Source: Caenorhabditis remanei (lineage: Eukaryota; Nematoda; Chromadorea; Rhabditida; Rhabditidae). From it: a DNA stretch of 64,000 nt. Shown here in pieces: positions 59,532-64,000 of this stretch; position 1 is the first letter of the stretch, and the number at the start of each line of letters is the position of its first letter. The stretch is from contig NC_071329.1 of the NCBI RefSeq assembly GCF_010183535.1, forward strand, positions 3,844,001 to 3,908,000, read 5' to 3'. The notes under the pieces were generated by a model. It ran no database searches and had not been told where the DNA came from. It saw nothing but the letters and a program-made list of their open reading frames with translations. The position numbers and the translations under genes were made by a program.

Positions 59532-60755
59532 TCCTCTCTTGATTTTAAAGAAGCCGAGACTTTCTTTTTACTGTCTCTTGTAATTATTCTCTCTGCAAAC
59601 CCTATAATCCTGTAAAGCTCTTAAAAGTAATTTTATCAATGAATGAACGATCGAATAAACAAATATGTTGATGCATCAGAATTTCAAGAACAAAGTAATT
59701 TTGTTGAAAACGGGGTCAACTTTCTGCAGCATTCCTGTTGACAATATGCAAAGCATTTAGAGAAAATTGCCGTAAAAACTGTATTTGAGGTGCATGCAAT
59801 TCTATTGTTCAAAGTTTCCGTCGGAGTGCAACTCTATTAAAGGGGCCCTTCAAATTGAGGGGCACCTCAAATACAGTTTTTACGGTAGTTCTCAAACAGT
59901 TGAGGGTACATTACAAAGAAATTGTCACTGAAATATGAAACTTTTTTCCGATCTGCAGACAGTTCTCAAAGTTGCCCACTTTTTGAAGCAAGCCCGGTGT
60001 TGCAGAGAACATTTTGTCATTCTTATATAAAAAAATGCATGTGGGGTTTGTTCAAATCTCTGTCACAATGTCGGCATTTTATATTCATTTTCAAAAATAC
60101 AAGTTATCGTCAAAAAAAGGTTTCACGTGAACTCGAGTGATGTAGCCGCGAGAAAACGCGCCGAAGGCGTGTCAGCCTAAGCTGGTTACATATAAACTCC
60201 CATTTAAAAAATAAATATTCCTCTAACAAGCTCTAAACATTGACTTCTGAAGGAGAATTTAGCGATATTTCAAGACCAGCTCACTTTAAGCGTCAAGATT
60301 TGTGATTCATTTGTATTTTTGGGTTTGTCTGTGAACACCATACAATCCAACAGCAAAACGGACTCAAATACTAAGGTTTTAGGGAGACAAATGGGAGGAA
60401 TACTGTAGAGATGAGAGTAAGGGGTTGTGTGTAGATGTGCTAATCGACCGGGGTTATCTGTAGAGTGATCTGGAATACCATTATTCTCAGAGAATGACAG
60501 AATGACAAACGATGTCAGCGATTATGTACACCTTCTTTGCAACTACAATTCTGATCACTGGGAAAGGTGGAGGAATAGTAATTGCAAGTTCTATTCTCTG
60601 CGCATAGTGGTATTCCCAGAGCACTCTTCAGATAACCCCGATAGATTAACACGTCTCCACACAACCCCTCACTCACATCTTTTCAGTATTCCTTCCATTT
60701 GTCGCTCTCCTCAACCTATCCTTATTGATTTTAATGCTTTATTTTCGCCCGAGAA
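59532..60755. promoter_or_regulatory. Intergenic with MITE, orphan minus arm and D26 upstream arm
   Basis: D25 flank of the D8/D23 type with an extra ~200 bp at about 59719-59917 containing a MITE (listed separately). GCGCCGAAGGCGTG lies near 60161 and the conserved downstream element near 60281. A left-facing orphan arm lies at about 60384-60490 and the D26 arm at about 60612-60755. Confidence 0.55.
59770..59885. mobile_element. Short hairpin MITE with CCGTAAAAACTG ends
   Basis: CCGTAAAAACTGTATTTGAG at the left is matched by its reverse complement at the right; the stem continues through GTGC. It resembles the ends of the MITE at 14436 (CCGTAAAACCTGTAATAGA), so the two are probably related. 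No clear TA duplication at this copy; it lies inside a ~200-bp insertion relative to the D8/D23 flank. Confidence 0.7.
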
Positions 60756-62209
60756 ATGCCTGTCATACCTATTCAGTATGAAAGTTTGAAGGCGATTCTG
60801 CCTTACATGGAACCAAATACACGGTAAGTCACACCTCCTGTTTACTTCTTGAACTAATCATTTTCAGATTTCAAATATCTTCCCGCATGCCTTCAGTCAG
60901 CTCTCTGGAGAGCCGTCTACCGCTGAAAATCGAGAATTTGACGTTTACAATAATAGATACGAAAGTGAATAAGGTCTCCTACGAGCTTGGTGTATACCGT
61001 GATTACGGATGCAATGAAACTCCTTCCGATGTTGTCCGTATGAATCAATGTGGAGGGTCTTCCCATGACATTGATCAATATGGACTTATCATATTTCCCG
61101 GATTGAACAACGTACTTCCAGGAGATATCGATTTGAGAACAACAGTTCAAGTAGATGCTCCGGTTTATACGGAGGAATGGGAACACGGTCTCGTGGAGCA
61201 GTTGAGAATTTTAAAAATGTTGTTAGCCGAACGGTTGAATCAGGAATATATTGAAGACGACGAAACCAGGAATGCAGGAGCTTCCAATGAAACATTTCGA
61301 CAAATTGTATTGAACGATTCTGTAGAATCCATTCAACTTCAAATTCAATTACTTCGGGACCGGCTCAGTGCTTATACCAATCTTCGAAACAATCGAATTC
61401 CTCCATATACTCCTTGGATTCAATTCGCTACACGCTTTCCAAAAGGAATCACAATCCAACGTGTTGCATACAATAAGTATCTTTATGAAGCGACAAAGGC
61501 GGTGCACACGAAACTGTTTGGAAATCGTGATTCGAATATATCAGTGAAGAATCTGAAAATTGAGCTTCCCAATCGAATTCTCCGTTTTCCCACCGCAACT
61601 ATTTTAAAAATCGAAAATTTAGAAATTGCATTCTGGAATTCACTTGCATTTGAAAGTTTCAAACAAGTCATTCATCTATCATCTCTTCCACTTCAACAAC
61701 TGAAAGTTTCAAGTAGTGTTTTTGCTGCGGATTTTCAACACACCATTGTGGGAGAGGCAAAAAGATTGATTATCAATAATGTTACCAATGATAATCGTTC
61801 ATGGACCCCAATCCTTTTGAATCTGACCAACCGAATAGTGTACTTGGAGAATGAGAACAGACTGAATCCACCAAATAATTATATGGATTTGATTGAGAAT
61901 TGGTTGGAGAGAGGACGACCGGTTGGGACCACTTTTTCTATGGGAATCAAAAACGAAGAAACCGTGACGCAATGTTTGGATGCTCTGAGACAGAGGCAAG
62001 AAGTTCTTGGATCTTCTGAAAAGTGGGCGTTTCTACTAAAGCCGTACCCACTATAATTATTTTTTTTCAGACATGTTCAACTCCGAATCGACACTGCATT
62101 GATGCTCAACGTCTCCTATGAAATGATAGAACAACCTGGAAGATTACAGAGAGATGACCAGTCGAAGTGGCGGCTGAGACTGAAAGTTGTTCGTGGAAGA
62201 TCTGATTAA
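60756..62209 (+). CDS. D26: DUF3557-family protein, type 1, intact
   Basis: Exons join(60756..60823, 60868..62022, 62071..62209) give 453 aa. Exon 1 reads MPVIPIQYESLKAIL, with Ile at position 6. Core: VNKVSYELGVYRDYGCN (Cys for Arg), HDIDQYGLII, NNVLPGDIDLRTTV, LAERLNQEYIEDDETRN. The intron-2 donor is GTGGGC, weaker than the usual GTGAGC; read-through would end KWAFLLKPYPL. Exon 3 is the most diverged intact one: HVQLRIDTALMLNVSYEMI and KWRLRLKVVRGRSD, with Arg for the second Trp. Confidence 0.83.
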
Positions 62210-62441
62210 ACTCTGACCGTCAAAAACAATTCTAATCTCGTTGTTTTTCTAAATTCATTTCATTTACACAATCCTACAAATGATTTCTGCCAAAGAAAAC
62301 TGGACTGTTCAATTTCTTCATTTGAAATGGGCAGTCCAGTGGAGTGCTGTTTAAACAGGATCTTATAATATTAACATCATTTGTACGCATGGCTTCAAAG
62401 ATTTTCCAAATTATAAAATTCTCGTTTTTTATTTGTTAAAC
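62210..62441. other. 3' flank of D26
   Basis: Family 3' flank with the paired ACTGGACTGTTC/GGGCAGTCCAGT hairpin near 62300-62340. It is cut by the LINE fragment and resumes beyond it at about 63458. Confidence 0.5.
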
Positions 62442-63457
62442 TCTTTTTATTTATTTTTTTTTTCACGACAAAATGGCTATAAAAATTCACAGAAGACTTG
62501 AACATGTCCCTCACGAGACAGTTTCAAGTAAAAAAGAGGAAAAATCTATGTAATCAACAAATAAATAATGATGACATGGGGAAAGACAATTTGAATGACT
62601 AAAACGGGGGGGAGCAATGTTATGGAGATGAGATCAATGGGAAATAAAGGAAGTAGGCAATTGGAGGCAGGGACAGAGAATAAATTAAGAAACTGTTCGT
62701 TTAAACAACAAGAAAGGAGGAAGAAATATTAGAACCGGGTTATAGAGGAATCAAGTAGAATAGCAAATTGAGAGGGGGAAAGAAAAGTATTTACATTGTA
62801 GGTTATGGCATTCCAATACGGAATGGTGAAAGAGAAAAAGTTATCAGATAGGTGGGGAGAGATAGATAAGAGCCATGGGCCTTCTGGGAGAATCAGACAA
62901 TCTGACAATGGTATTAAGGAAGGGGAAGTGAGATGCGCCAGCAATGAATTTGTAAAGTAGGAGTAATTGGGATTTGAGTCTGCGGTGTCTAATGGAGTGC
63001 ATTGAGAGGAGTTCCAAGCGTTGCGAGTAAGAAGAGAAAGAGATGTTACAGCGCTGGAGCGTTATTCTAGAGTATACTCTAAGGGTGGATTCAAGAAGTC
63101 TAGAGAGATGAGATGTGGGGAACAAACAGAAAATAACAGAACAATACTCAAGGAGAGGAAGAACGTAAGTTTTAAAAAGGAATGAGTAGAAAGCTGGATT
63201 ATTTGACTTGAAAGATTTTAAGATCTGAGAGGAACGAAGTCGGGCTAGAGCCACTGTACGATTAATATGAGCCCGGAACTTGAGATCAGGTTCAACAAGC
63301 AGGCCAAGATCACGAACGGAGTTGGAGTCAGGAATGGGAGAACCAGCAATAAAAAACTGATGATGAGGGTTGAGTAAGCCGAAGCGAAGCAAACCTGTTT
63401 TGGAATGGGCAAGAGGAAGGAAATTGGATTCGGCCCAGTTGGAGACTAAATCATTTG
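62442..63457 (-). mobile_element. 5'-truncated non-LTR retrotransposon (LINE) fragment
   Basis: Minus-strand frame 62844-63457 encodes the part of a LINE reverse transcriptase that follows the catalytic motif: NWAESNFLPLAHSKTGLL, SVRDLGLLVEPDLKF, LLEYCSVIFCLFPT. The frame stops at 62844 but the usual C-terminus (FFSFTIPYWNAITYNV to SSITRF, stop at 62729) continues in another frame, so it is frameshifted. A T-rich run at about 62450-62463 is the antisense of an A-rich tail. Catalytic core, endonuclease and ORF1 are absent. It sits between D26 and its conserved downstream element. CR1/jockey-like affinity is only a guess. Confidence 0.8.
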
Positions 63458-63937
63458 GAAATAAATATTGGTGATTACTCAATGTTGATATCTGAAGGAT
63501 TCTGAAACCTCTATGTTACCACAAAACGTTATAGATATTTCAAGACCAGCTCACTTTAAGCGTCACTTATAAATGAAGATCTCATTAACATACTCATCTC
63601 AAGTCGTATTTGTTGATCAGTGTTTCTCGGCTGCTCAATTGCGTGCTAATGATAAATATAGAAAGCGTGTTATTAACTCAAAGTGTTTAAAACATTTTGT
63701 ACCTGTTCTTAATTGCGAGCTGTGAATTTGAACTTCCTAAACAATAAATGCTTGTGCTTCTTTGAAATTTCTTATGAAAACGTGATTTTCCCCATTAGAG
63801 AGTCCTAACTAGAAACCGTGGAGCAGGTGACACGTGTTATGTATCATTAGAACGCTTAGAATTCGCTGATCTTGTTAATACATTTGTTTTCAACTATCAA
63901 CAACATCGTCCAAAGTTTTGAGGCTTTGTGCCCGACA
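63458..63937. other. Resumed D26 3' flank
   Basis: Begins AAATAAATATTGGTGATTAC and contains the conserved downstream element near 63553, followed by a block matching 14.1-14.4 and 32.5-32.7 kb. No gene supported. Confidence 0.5.
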
Positions 63938-64000
63938 TTCCCAGTGTTCGGAATTCTATTTGCAAAGAAAGTGATCATAACCGCTGACACCACCTGTCAT
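63938..64000. promoter_or_regulatory. Start of another promoter module at the window edge
   Basis: CCCAGTGTTCGGAATTCTA and CCGCTGACACCACCTGTCAT are the spacer part of the family module in the same orientation as upstream of D6 and D14. Both of those precede a plus-strand gene by about 200 bp, so a further family member just beyond the window is inferred. Confidence 0.5.

Noticed and set aside
4008..64000. Toxin-antidote or operon interpretation of the array
   Set aside because: Clustering, turnover and divergent pairs would be compatible, but nothing in the sequence shows toxicity, antidote activity or trans-splicing signals.
1..64000. tRNA, rRNA, CRISPR array or prokaryotic operon
   Set aside because: No cloverleaf candidates, rRNA stretches or regularly spaced identical repeats with unique spacers were seen; introns and repeats are nematode-like.

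Overview
The window looks like nuclear DNA of a Caenorhabditis-type nematode. It is AT-rich, its introns are mostly 44-52 bp with GT(T/A)AGT donors and TTTCAG acceptors, and it is full of short inverted-repeat transposons. No prokaryotic or organellar genes were seen. The species cannot be named from the sequence.

The dominant content, from about 4 to 64 kb, is a dense array of 26 loci (labelled D1-D26) from one family. I assign it, from remembered family features and not from a search, to the nematode-expanded, functionally uncharacterised DUF3557 family. The shared model is a 68-bp exon 1 (MPVIPVQYESLKAIL...), a ~1.15-1.26 kb exon 2 and, for type 1, a 139-bp exon 3 (QVQLRINASLMLNVSYE...). 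All joins are phase 2 and products are 445-489 aa. By my reading 15 loci are intact (D1, D2, D4, D6, D7, D10, D11, D12, D15, D18, D20, D21, D22, D25, D26). One has lost a splice donor (D13), and ten are truncated, frameshifted or stopped (D3, D5, D8, D9, D14, D16, D17, D19, D23, D24). There are two subfamilies: type 1, and a more divergent type 2 (NLKFSKTG..., GDVDLR; D3, D7, D12, D15, D22), always on the minus strand here.

Layout: 0-3.1 kb holds a minus-strand gene with two clear HMG boxes and a third divergent one, with foldback MITEs in two introns. A block of four genes in the order S (small unrelated protein, minus), type 1 (minus), type 1 (plus), type 2 (minus) occurs three times, at 4.0-10.3, 23.6-30.0 and 47.1-53.5 kb. 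The plus/type-2 pair is found a fourth time at 15.0-18.5 kb. A second near-identical duplication links 17.3-21.0 kb to 52.3-55.4 kb. Divergent pairs share a ~370-530 bp two-armed promoter module; several plus genes retain an orphan opposite arm.

Transposons have repeatedly cut the array: a hAT-like element in D8 with an empty site in D23, a hAT MITE in intron 2 of D15, a TA-target MITE at 14.4 kb with an empty site at 32.7 kb, a 1.09-kb foldback that cuts off the end of D16, a GGATCC-rich TIR element, GGCGGC-palindrome repeats, a 616-bp foldback near 45 kb, and a 5'-truncated LINE at 62.4-63.5 kb. The right edge stops inside another promoter module, so the array probably continues. What the proteins do, and whether they act together, cannot be read from the sequence.
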